Shown here: positions 12,901 through 25,668 of the stretch, one piece after another | Layout of the letters: each line of letters opens with the position of its first letter | Position numbering within the stretch: position 1 is the stretch's first letter | Source: Silurus meridionalis | Taxonomy: Eukaryota > Chordata > Actinopteri > Siluriformes > Siluridae | Length of the DNA stretch: 64,000 nucleotides | Assembly (NCBI RefSeq): GCF_014805685.1 | Contig: NC_060896.1 | Location: 14,202,389-14,266,388, forward strand | Reading direction: 5' to 3' | Position numbers and translations under genes: made by a program | Notes under the pieces: model-generated | What the model was told of the DNA's origin: nothing | The model's database searches: none | The model's input: the letters and a program-made list of their open reading frames with translations, nothing else

Positions 12901-15900
12901 GTGGTGTGTGTGATACGAGGTGGATTAGTATGTACCTACAGCATAGCCAATGCAAACACTGTGACAAAATCATAACGCATCTATGGCACTGGACATTTAG
13001 GACTTGTTTCTCTGATATTCTCCAATAGTCTAAACATAATAGTATTTTTACTGTATTGTTTATTTTTGCTAAAAATATATTTAATTGCCTATTCACTGAC
13101 AGTTCTCATTGTAGCACACCATACCTATTTTACCAAAGCACATGAAATCGGACTAGAGTCTGGACAGCATGCATTAATTTCTCATTATAACCAGAGGACT
13201 ATATTTTTCATGACCCTTGCTTGTTGCCAAGAATGAATCTCAGTGCAGTGTTGAGCAATTCGTTGGCAGGGATCATATCCCTATGAGAAAATGTTTATCC
13301 CTTTTGATAAGAGCCAGAATCAGCTTCAGTCAAGCCTCACGGATCATTAGTAAAGATTGAATAAACTGTCACGGATGAATAAGCTTTTGATGGCTTATCT
13401 GAGAATGAAGCTGTCAGCAGCCTTCTTTCTGCTCATGTTCAGCTGTACTTGTGTTCATTGATTACCATGATTTTCCTCTGAAAGAACAGTCTGTAATCAC
13501 TGTTCAAACGTTTCTTCAATGTTGGAAAGTAAACTTGGCTTTAGATGTTACTTGCAAAGCAACCGATGGAAATGTGTAAATGACCTACAGAGCTCTGCAG
13601 AGTCATTACTCCTGCACACACTTATACACAGTGGCTGCCCATAGCAGCATGCAGAGCACAATGTGCTGTGTTAAATCTCAGCTGTCAATAGGAGGGCAGC
13701 TCCGGGTTGCATGGACTACAGTTTTTATAGTTTTTAAATTGTACTTCAGCAGCTGCCATGTCCCATCTTGAACAAATCAATAGCATGCAAGGACTAGATT
13801 GCTTGCTAGCGAAAATTAATCACTCTCCCTCCTCCTCAGCCACCCATCAGCAAAGCCATCTAATAATGGCCTGACCTTTCCTGTCAATACTGGCAAACGT
13901 TCAGCGTGCATTGTCCTACCTGCTAATTAAAAGCCTACTGGTAATTAAAGCAGTGGTAGGTAGCATTTTACTGAGGTGTTTGTCTCTGCCTGCCATGTAA
14001 GGGACCCTGTGCTGATAAATGTGGATTTTTTCTGAGTTAGCTACCTTCATTCATTATCTAATACTCATTATCTATGGCTGATAAGAAGTTTGATAGTTTT
14101 ACTTTCACTGTGCTGGAAGTAAAGAAAAGGCTAGGAATAGTGTGGTTGTACTCACAGAGGAGAAATGTGGTGCCCACTAGGACTTGTTTGTTTCTCATAA
14201 GAGACTGAAATTGAACAACAAACGCAACAAACAGTTTTGGGAACTGTCAATTCTTTCTTTTTTCAAGGGGGTGCAAGTAGCCAGCAATGAAACTTGTAAA
14301 GCAAAGTAAGGCCACATTTGCAAGAACATTGAGTGCTGGGCATTTCCTACTTTCATTCACTATTTTCATGCACTATGGGCAGGACTAAACAAATGTTCTG
14401 AGCTAGCAGAGACAAGAGTGTCTTTGGTAGTGTGCAGGACTGGTCAGAATAGTAATAGCCAACAAACATCCAGTCCATGTGTGGCAGAGTTAATTAGATA
14501 TCATAATAAATATGTAAATAATGAATAATTACATAAATAATTAATTCTTTGCATGAAGTTTTCTTTTTTTCATTCCTTCCTTCCTTCCTTCCTTCCTTCC
14601 TTCCTTCCTTCCTTCCCCCCTTCCTTCCTTCCTTCCTTCCTTCAATCATTCAATCATTCAATCATTCAATCATTCAATCATTTATTTCTAGTAATCACTT
14701 TTTATCCTGGTTTGGGCTACGGTTTATCTGGTCTCTGTCTTACTAGCATTGGTTGTAAAACAGGAATATACTCTCAATGGGACCCTGTAGAGGAAATGAT
14801 AGCCACAAATGCTGTTTAATTGAAATATTTGCTGTGTACACAGACATTCCCTGAGATTAGAATAAGTTGGCACCAAAACACAAAACACAAAAGTGCAGTG
14901 GGAAAAGACAGTGGCAAATGTTTACATTTATATTTTGCGAAATGTAAGGACAATGTATCATGGATAATTGCTCTTAAAAAAAGAGTATTAAAAAGGATTA
15001 TTTATTTTAAAGACATTCTACCCGACATGACAGGGGAGGGTGTTTATGAGCTTAATTCCATACACAACACTGCCCCCTGTTGCTTCCTCACAGAAAGCAT
15101 AGAACTGTTCTTTTTGACAGTAGCAGGACTGTCACATCATAATATGAAAATCTGAATGTTTGCCCCAAACTTCTCTTCTACTTACTGCCTGCCATGTGAG
15201 GGACACTTTGTTGATAAATGTGAATTTTGTCTGAGATTGCTAACTTCACTTATCATTCAAAATTCCATTTGTTATTTGTAATATTAATTGTATAGCATGT
15301 GTGTAATATGGGAGAGCTAGCTTGAAGATCGGAAATGGCAAGTGACCAAATTGGTAACTTTTATGTAACAAAATTGCAACACTGCACTGCATTTTATAAA
15401 ACCTATTTAAATCACTGGAAAATGAGAAATTAAGCACTACAAACACATGACCACATATTCAATGAGCAGTAGTCATGCTGGGGCATTTTATTCACGAGTG
15501 ACACAGCACTAATGCAATTTAATGCATATCTTTATTCCCCTTTAAAATATCTACACTTTTGTAAGGATGCTTATGGACACATTTAATAAATGACCCTAAT
15601 TCTCTTAATAAGCCTTTATTCTTTAATGACTGACTTTATTAATTTCTCTTTGTTTTACCTTGTAATCCATTGGAAGGACCAGAAGGTGTTTCATTCTGGT
15701 TGATCATGGGACTTTGATGCATATTAATTAGTCATTAAAATGCTTTTTGTTGTATATGTTTTATCATAGGATCTCTAAACCTCAGCAAGAAGAAAAAGGG
15801 GTCAGTAAGATAATAAACACAGATTTTGGTACTAAAACGAGAAGAGACTCAAAGAAAAGGATGTCAACAACTGAGCTGAACGTTCTTGGACCAGGTGGGA

Positions 15901-16048
15901 TATACAGCACATCCAGCCTGGAAGATCGAGCGACACCAAGTAGAGTGAATGTATGTTGTATTAGTTTTATATATTTTTTCTATTTTTGTTATTTTGTTGC
16001 ATTCCAAACATTACATAATGGTAAATGCTTGTGCATTGAGTGCATCTT

Positions 16049-16134
<86 letters not shown>

Positions 16135-17544
16135 TTAATTTTTCATTGGCCAGAATTTATTGTGTCTAACATGAATGGAGTGACACAACATAGTAACAAA
16201 GTATTGTTTGTTATCCAAGTTTAGGTCCAAAATTACTTTACTATCTCTCACAATCTGGTATTATAACAAAACCCATGGTCCTGGGTCGACTGATGATTTT
16301 CTTTTTGGCTTCTATTTTTTTATATACTGTATTTTTTTTTATGGAAACAAGAGGAATAAATCAGGTTGGATTTACCACACTTGTTTATTTTAATCCAACC
16401 CCTTCTACAAGTATGCCACATTTTTTTCTGCATCAGTAATTGTAAAATACAATTATACTATATGTCTGACAGAGCCACACATTTAAATGGGTTTAATTAC
16501 AACTATATATTAATTGTTCTGAAGACCAAATGCAACAACTGAGTACTCTAGAGTACTGTATATTTGTTTGACTGTATTATAATAATCTGTGTTACCATAC
16601 CCAGATGCTGTTCACTGTCTGCTTCTGTATTTCTCTCTTCATCTTGTTTCTTGTCTCACAGATATTTGAACTTTCACAAAATTCTGGAGTTCTGCAGCCT
16701 GGTGAGAGTGAGCCAGTGGTAGTCTCATTCATGGGTAAACATGATGCCAGTGTTCAAATGCTAGCCATGTGCCTGGTGGAGGGAGGCCCAAAATATGAGG
16801 TTACTCTAAAAGGAGAGGCTTCTCAGGTCACCTATACATTGGATACACCTGAGATCAACTTTGGTCCTCAGGTACTACAGATATCCTTTATAACATGCAA
16901 GTCATTTGTAATACTATATGTGATAAGTCAGTCAAGGTCTTTTACTTTTTTTCTTAGATGTTTGACCGTGTGGCAGAAGCAGAGATCATTGTAAGAAACA
17001 CAGGGAAGGCTGGCTTTAGCTTTAAGTTGCAGGCAGATCAGGATGTTTTTACTAAAGACATCTTACCTGGACAACCGCTTATTATTCCCAGCATGGTGAG
17101 ATTATGACAATGTATATATCAAATGATGTTCTACCACAGGGGTGTTCAATCTTATCCACAAGAGGCCCAGTTAAGGTTTTAATTCGAGCCAAGCATGAGC
17201 CACACTCGATTCCAGCTATACTTTAAATATATTTAATTTGTCCTAACATTTTGCAGTGTATGGTATATTATGATTTAAACTACTAAAAAATATATACCAA
17301 ATTCTCTGTTTTTTCATATCTTGTTTGAAGGGCTTCATAAAGGGAAATGAGGAAATGAGAGCCTCTGTGTGTTACCTTCTGGAATTCCAGAGGTTTTTAT
17401 GAAGGTGGTCCAACTACAGGTGGAAGACGTTAGGACAGAAAGCATTATAATAAGGGGAGAGGGCGTCTTTCCTAGAGTGTACCTGGACCTTCCCAGAGAC
17501 CTAAGTAAGAGCTCACTGAATATAAATACAAATAAATATTTCCT

Positions 17545-17578
<34 letters not shown>

Positions 17579-20500
17579 TGTATGTATGTATGTATACACA
17601 CACATTATATAGAGACAAACACTATATTAGTTTGCGGATACCTGGTCATAAGTATGGTATGTGCTTTTTGAGCATTGTATTCCATTTTTAGTCCCAATTT
17701 GGTTTTAAAACTTCCTTCACTCTTCTGGAAAGATCTTCCATTAGATTTTGGAGTGTGCTTGTGGAGATTTGTGCTCATTTAGACACAACAGGTGTTAACA
17801 GACATAACAGGTGTTGGTAAAGTCAGGTAGTGATGTAGATCAGGTAAAAGGGGCCTGTGGTGTAGTCAGTGTTCCAATTCATCCCAAAGGTACAATCCAG
17901 GACTTGTGTAGAACATGAATATTGTTGAGCCTTGAGGTCAAAGTCAAGGACATGCACATCTGCTTAAGTTTTTAGGTTAGATTTGTTGCTTAAATGTCTT
18001 CTAGGTTCATAGGGCTATAGCCTTTAAAACAGTTTTAAACTGAGGGAAAAGCGCTGTTTAAGTTTAAAGAGTACATTTTAAAAAGTATCCAACAGTTATT
18101 GGAAGGAAATTACAGCTAATCCTTGGAGACAACAGCAGTGTGGATAAGCTTTGCACTATGATGTAGCACTGATGACATGATCATAATGATGGCAGTGGGG
18201 GTGGTAAATACAATACCTTCTCCTTTAAACTTTCTATTTTAAAGCAGTCCAGTAACAGAATTCCTATTATGACATGTTTAGCAAAACCTACATTTTAAAT
18301 AAAACTATTTGTCAAGCATTTAACAACTTATTTTTTTATGTTTTTTGTAGATAAACAATATAGTTTAGTGCTGATGGAGGCAAAGAAGGCAATTGAGAAA
18401 GAACCCCTAAGAGATGACATTCTAAGCAGACCCAGTACAGAGTTTGGTGAACTTTGTGAAGAGGACCACATTCCTAGAGTAAGTATACCTATGAACATTG
18501 AAGACAAAGTTTACTGTCAAATGTTTTTTTTTTCCAATCGATTATTATACCTGTCATCAGCCAAGAATAGAACTTAAGATAGGAATAGGACAGAGAAGGA
18601 TTTTCTAATCTTTGTTTTAACTTAATTTTAGCCTGTATCTGCATGATTTCATTCATTGAACTGCTGCCACACGATTAGCTGATAGGAAAATAGAATTAAT
18701 ATGCAGTTTTTTTACATTTTCTTTTTAAAAATGGACAGTGTGTTTATATACAGCCCTGCTCTGTGCTACTGTCCTAATATGTATTTATTTTTCCCATAAA
18801 GTAAACCAGCAATCAGAAATCAGATGGGAAATAAATATATACATAATTGAAGTATTTTCATTTAGAAACATGTTTAAATTTGTTTTTACATTTTATTGCT
18901 CTGTACATTGCTCCACTACAAAAAACGTTTTAGGATATATGCAGAGTAAGGCTACTAAAAACAAACATTGTGTGTGTATGTGCAGTATGATGTTTGCTGT
19001 TGTGTGATGTGTACTGTTTTTTTTCTCATGACTGTGTATGTTTGTGTGTATGTGTGCAGTATGATGCTCTGCTACAGATGGAAGTTGAGAGGCTCCTAGT
19101 TAAGGAACATTGTATAACTACTATCAAATCCGAAAGCGAATCTGCGCAAAGTGAAACGCCTGGATCCATTTCTAGCATGTGGTGCAAAAAGCTCAGCAGG
19201 TAACATCACATAATAAAAATACTTTAAATCCTTGTTTTTGTTCATGAGAAACCTGATTTTGTAATATACACTCTTTATAGGTTTATTTTGCCTGAGTACT
19301 TTCTGGACTTTGGTTGTGTGATTCACAGCACTGTGTCTACCCACATTGTCAAAGTGACAAACACTGGGCCTCTCCCAGTGTCCTTTAGAGCTGAACGAAA
19401 GTCTCTGGCAGGCACAGGTTGGTTCATGCAGCTTACAGCTTTTCGGGGTACTGCCTCAGAAAAGTATTTTTTATGATAGAGTGACATTTTTAGAACAATG
19501 CATTCAGAAATTGGTTCATATCTTTTTAGGATTTAGTACAGAGTTGGATAGGGTGAAGAATCTTCCCTACTGTGAGACAGAGACATTTGAGATGAAATTT
19601 GATCCACAAGGTGCAAATCTGAAGCTTGGGGAGATGAGCATCGTCATGCCTATACAAGTAGGTTTGCAATAGTGTTTAAAGGCATTGGTATGTACAGTAG
19701 TGGCGAACAAATGTAATCCAAGAATTTCAGGTGGCTTAGTTTTCATAACACTACTACAAGCCATATAATATGTCTCTTGAATATTATTGATGGTATTTAT
19801 TGTTACTTATTATTAGAAAGAAATACTAGTTTTTCATGCTGAAAAATAGCTGTCTTTGATGACACTAGAAGAATATAATACTAAAAGGCTAAACTTCAAG
19901 TAAATATATCTATATCAGAAAAATGTTACAATATATCAGAATGAAAGACCTTTATGCAGAAGAGCCTTAAGCCTTATTTGATTGCTGTCATAGTCCTGCA
20001 CAGTTTGTGATTGGATATTGAGCCACTGAAGGAGTTTTTGCTTCAGCATTTCCCCTGGAGTTTCAATGACATTTAAATCTAATGACTATGGAGACCATGG
20101 AAAGCATTGACTGATTCCTAGTATTCATTACTTCTCTTGAATGTATAGAAAATATGTAAGAGTATTATCATTCTAGGATAAAGTGAAATTATAAAGAAAG
20201 TGTCTGTGTGTTTTGGGGCAGAGATGGTGGTGGTAGTTGTGGTTAGAATGCCTTATTAAAAAGCTGGTAAACAAATACACATGAGGCAAGATTGTAGTCA
20301 CAGACAGGCAAGGGACAGTCTAAATCAGCCAAGGCACGTGAATCAGAAGCTAAATAGACTGAATAACATCAAAAGTGATATAAATCTTGCTAACATCAGG
20401 CAATAATATACTGAGTGAATACTTTGTGGGCTACTTTGTGGGCTACTGAGTGAATACATGGGCTTTGTGGTGTCTTCTCCATGGTGGCCATGGTTGCCTA

Positions 20501-23500
20501 TTATATGAACACGCATGCTACCATTATTTATCCCCCATTTTACATAAAGTAAAGGCCACATAACCAGATATTTGTGGGCTTTTTCCAAATGTTAATTTAT
20601 CTACATGTAGGAAATGTGAGAACTGACTTATTAATCTCTAATTCATATATGACATATAGAGGTCTAGGGCTTTGTGCTCTTTACACCATTTTTTCTCATG
20701 GAGGTTTTTGCTATAGATTTCACTGCCAAAAGCCTGTCTATTTTTGTTAGTGTGCTTCAAACTATGATGACTGTTCCTTGTTTACACTTGACAAACATTA
20801 CCATGACATTTCACAGTGCTCCCCTGGAAACATTAGATTATATGCTGTTGTTTTTGTTACTGATGGAAAGGAGAAATACTTCATTCCTTTGGTAAAATGA
20901 CATGATCTGTCAGTGTGCTTTTGTTTTCTGTTTTCTGATGTATAGTGAATTGCATTTCTTTTAGTAGAGGCATAACACTCCTGCAGTGATGCCTGATAAG
21001 TGGAGAGTTATAAAAAACGATTATTTGAAGTAATTACTGTGTCTTTGTTAATGTATTTTGCAAATAAACATTTCGAAAAGTTTTGAGAAGTACCATAATT
21101 ATTTTTATGCTAATGAATTATTCCCCACAAGCAACAACTGCATAAAACGTCCCCATAAAGGCCCCTGGCAATTGCTAATATAATGAACAAGCCTTCTAAG
21201 CCCATTCATTATTTAGTCTTTACCTAAATCTATTGAAGACTTGTTTAATTCTATTAAAAAAGTCTTAAATGAACAGTCTTTGCAGGTCTCTGCTTTTTCT
21301 CAGCTAGAAATATTTTCCTAAAAAAACAGTGGAAAAGAAAATCTACCCACTGATAATAATTATGATTATATCTGATGATGGATATATTTGATGTATTATT
21401 ACAAATGTATTCAAACTAATGTTTATCCAATGTTTGGTGTTTGTATAGGAAATGTAAAAAATGGCCACATCAAACCAATATAGTTAATGTATAAGAGGAC
21501 AACATCTTTCAAAATGTTGCTTAACAATAGAACCATAGATCTCCCCTGACACTGGTTTAGAAATTTTCATCTAGATTACAATATACATGCAGTTAAACGC
21601 ATAAAAATCTCCCCTTCATTTGATTGTAGCTTTGTAATGCTTTCCTGTTATATAGGTAAATGTTGTTGGGACTTCTTTAATACCATGCTTTTTGTTTTGT
21701 ATAGGTGTTGGGGGGTCCTACAGTTCAAGTCCGTCTACGTGCAGTGGTCGTAATGCCCTCCTTGAACATCTCCACAAAAATGTTACAGTTTGACAGTGTT
21801 CTTTGCGGCATGTGCAAAGTGGCTTCAGTGCAGTTACACAACCCTGAGCCAGTGCCCTGCAAGTGGAGCATCAAAGAGGAGGAGCAGATCAAGAGGAAGG
21901 TGAATTAACTTTAAGAAAATGAATATGGCTCATGTACACCGTGTAAACACAGAATGTTTACGATCTGCAAGTTACCCTGGACAAAGGCATTTGTATAATT
22001 AATAATAATATAAATAATACTGGGCATGTTATTACATGTTAGCACATTTATAGTGTTTTAAACTTAACACAACACAAAGTGCTCAATAGGGCAGATAACA
22101 AAGATAGCAAAATTTATTAACAAGCAAAGAAAATCTTTATTTCCAGATGTATATGAAATTTACCAGATGTAAAGATTTTTTAATCCTGTTCTGAAGTAAT
22201 TGAAGATGCTTATGGTTAAAAAAAGGAAAGTAACCACTTTGGATATGTTTTTTTTGTTTGTTTGTTTTTTTGGGGGGTTTTAAGCACATCCCACTTCACC
22301 TGAAACAGAAGGTTCGATTAGAGAAGCTGACTACTCCACTGATTTTTGAGATATTGCCATCCAGTGGCATACTGTATCCTGATGACAGGGTCAACATACA
22401 GATCAAATTCAGTCCAGCTGAAGAGGTAAGAATTACAAACTGCTGGGGTTTGATCCTATAACCAGAACTCTTCTTTGCTTTGGATCAAAGCACAGAAGCA
22501 ACATGTTTGCGTCCAGATTTTTTTATATAACCTATATGATACACATCACAGACCTGATCTAGAGACACTTTTAATAGCTTCCATTTGTAGAGAGAGCTTT
22601 ATGCAGAACTTCAAGGCTGGGCTAAGCAATAAAAAAGAATGGGTTCATACACTATCAGGCATCTACATATTTATGTCTAGCAACATTAGCAATAGCAAAT
22701 ATAAAATGTTAAAAAAAGTTCTGAACAGTTGTTTTAGACATGTTGTTTGAGACTTTTACAATTTACTATAATGATTATGTAAGAAAGTATGCAGTTTTAA
22801 ATTAAAGTGCCATTAATTCTGGAATTGACTGTGTGTTTTGTAGAGAATGTACAGAGAGAGGCTGCTGATAGCAGTGGCTCAGAGCACCCAGCGTATTCTA
22901 CTGATAGCCCAGGGTCAGGGACTGGAGCCACAGCTGGAGTTTTCCACCCCAAAAATCAACCTGGGGCCTCTGCTGCCATGCAGCAATGGAGAGGAGGTTG
23001 AGGTGTTAGTCCGCAACCCTTGCCCTTTCCCCATTGAGTTCTACTCACTGGATTTTGACAAGCAGTACCTGGAAGAGGAAAATGTGAGTGTTCTGTACAC
23101 CATTTTTAAACAGAAGATGAAACTGTGCATTAAAAACCAATTGGCTTTCAAATCACCTTACCAAACAATAGTTAAAAATGAAACAACTGTTCATGCCAAC
23201 CTAAAATGTTCACTGTATGTTTACAGAGTGATTATATGAGTGATTAAATATCCACCATGCTCAGATGATCAGAGTTTATGCACTGACTCATACAGTATAT
23301 GTTCATTTTCACTATGTTATAGCTCTCATTAGCTGACACTGTGATGAAGAAGTGGTTGATCATTATTAATCATGATTCACTAGTGATTCGAGTCTGATGT
23401 AAGCCACGTCTCCTGCTTGCAAAAACATAACCGAAAACTATTTTGATTTTTAAAACTAGGCCAGAATTTTTTTCTCTAATTTCAGAATTTCTCAGATTTT

Positions 23501-25425
23501 CAAGCCAACAGAATTTCACTGCAGACAATCAAGAGGGATAATTGGTCAAACAGCAAAACAAACTGCTTTATTTTTTACATATACATTGAAGCACAGATAA
23601 ATTATTTTCTTCACTTATTATTTACTTAGAAACTGGGTAATGAGCTGAACCATGGTTCAGTGCCCCACCACAGAAGGGCCTTGCTCAAGGGGCCGAAAGT
23701 GCTAGCTTGGCAACGCTGTGGCTTCAACCACTGTCCATCTGAACAGCCTCCCAGAGAATGAACTGTTCAGCCATCATTGCCCAAAGGATTGACCTTTCAT
23801 TTAAGGATTCTTTCTAGTTAGCTACATTTTCCCTAATTTTTACCACTATTATTAACCTTGTACCTATGTACATTTCCTGAAATATACTTCTAAATGTTAC
23901 ATTGAATGATTAGATCATGTTTTTACTGAGAAGTTGCTTATAATGTGTGCATAATAATGTGTCATTATAAAACATTACCTTGTAGTCCAGCAGGAAACTC
24001 TGCATCCAGATTCTTACAAATTCTTAATAATGTCAATTTATTGAACCAGTCAGCTCTTCTCAGACCTTTTCTGTGCTATATAAACTTAATCCATCCATCT
24101 CCCCAGATCCTGCGACTGATGAAAGGATATGATGCACGTAATATATTGCTGCTGCCCCCTCGAGCCCCTGGTGAGCCTCTGCCTACTGAGCTTCTGGACT
24201 ACTACCAAGAATACAAGTCTCAGAATCTTGAACCAGGTAACATGACCTCTTACTGCTTTAATTAAAAGAAGTTTTACTTTTTATCATTTACCATTTTTGA
24301 GACCAATTCCAGGTCTTGATTTTGCCAATTTCCCCCCTGCAAATTATAAATTAGTAGTAGTTGTGTCTGTGATTTATTTTAAAAGAGCTGTATAATACTG
24401 ATCATGTTTTGTTGCATTTATCTTTGGTCCAAAGTGACACTATGCAGTCACTTAATCAGGTTTTGTTTGACTAAAATATCACCAATTACATTTGTAGTGG
24501 TCCAATCAAAAATTTAGTTTTTAGTCAAATAGATGTAGTTATGCAGTCAGTCCAAAAGTTATAGTGATTTGTGAGATAAATCATTGGATCTGTGGTTTTC
24601 CAATAATCTATAGCAACTAGTGTAATCAACATGATTAAATACCATGATTTGGGTGTAGATTTGTGTTTTTATAAAACTGGGCTTCCACACTGACAGATAA
24701 AGTGTATACAGCTTGCTTGTGACACACAGATTGCTAACAGAGGCAGTTAAATCTATGAACAAACTCAATCAGAGATTATATACTATATATCATGCTGAAG
24801 TAACAAGGGTTGTTCTTTGCTGGAATAAACTTTAAAGTTTGCTCTAAACCTGGGCAAAATCAACATGTTCCTTGTACTTTAGCATTCAACACTGGCTCTC
24901 ATAAAGAGGTTGAATCTTCTGACACCGGGGAGAAGAAAAAGTGTGCAGGACGAGAGGATACCTTATCAAATGTTGAACAGGGCTCTCTGGAGGAGGGTGA
25001 GGCAGGTGCAACATCTGTACCATCCAAATATAGGACCTCCACTGGTGCAGGTATGCTTGCATTATGTTAATATAAAATGTGCCTTTTTAGTGCTGAATGT
25101 TTATAACTTAACATGTAATATGGTAGCAAAAAAGTATAAGTAAAAGTTAAAGAAATGTGTATTTTGAGGATGCTGTTTTTTCCTTACAGACAGGGTCAAA
25201 GACAACACCAGGACCAAAAAGATGGGTGATCTAGAAGTGAACCCTGTTTCTAAAGCTATTGCCAACTACATTGGTGTTTATTTATCACCAGAAGAACAAG
25301 CTCCTCACATTTGCAGAGGCATTGGGATTGTAGTTCATGGTGCTCCACTCTCAGGTAGACTGCTAATCCTTGGACTGCTTGGTAAAATAATTACAAATGT
25401 GGAATGAGGTGTTTAGAAAGCACTA

Positions 25426-25490
<65 letters not shown>

Positions 25491-25612
25491 TTTTAAGTAT
25501 TTTAAGTGAGTAAATATTTTATAAGAATATAAGTAAATAAATATAAAAGAGTCAAAATTAAAACCTTCAACACAACACACATGTATTCACAACATCCTTC
25601 CTTCACTCAGAT

Positions 25613-25668
<56 letters not shown>

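Noticed and set aside
14549..14819. Pro/Ser/Phe-rich open frames over the TTCC/CAAT repeats
   Set aside because: Pure microsatellite translation.
15747..16224. Open frames running into the (TG)41 tract
   Set aside because: The coding part ends at the donor 15950; the rest is repeat.
20035..20115. Another Tc1-like fragment in intron 21
   Set aside because: Similarity to remembered repeat sequence is too faint to support a call.
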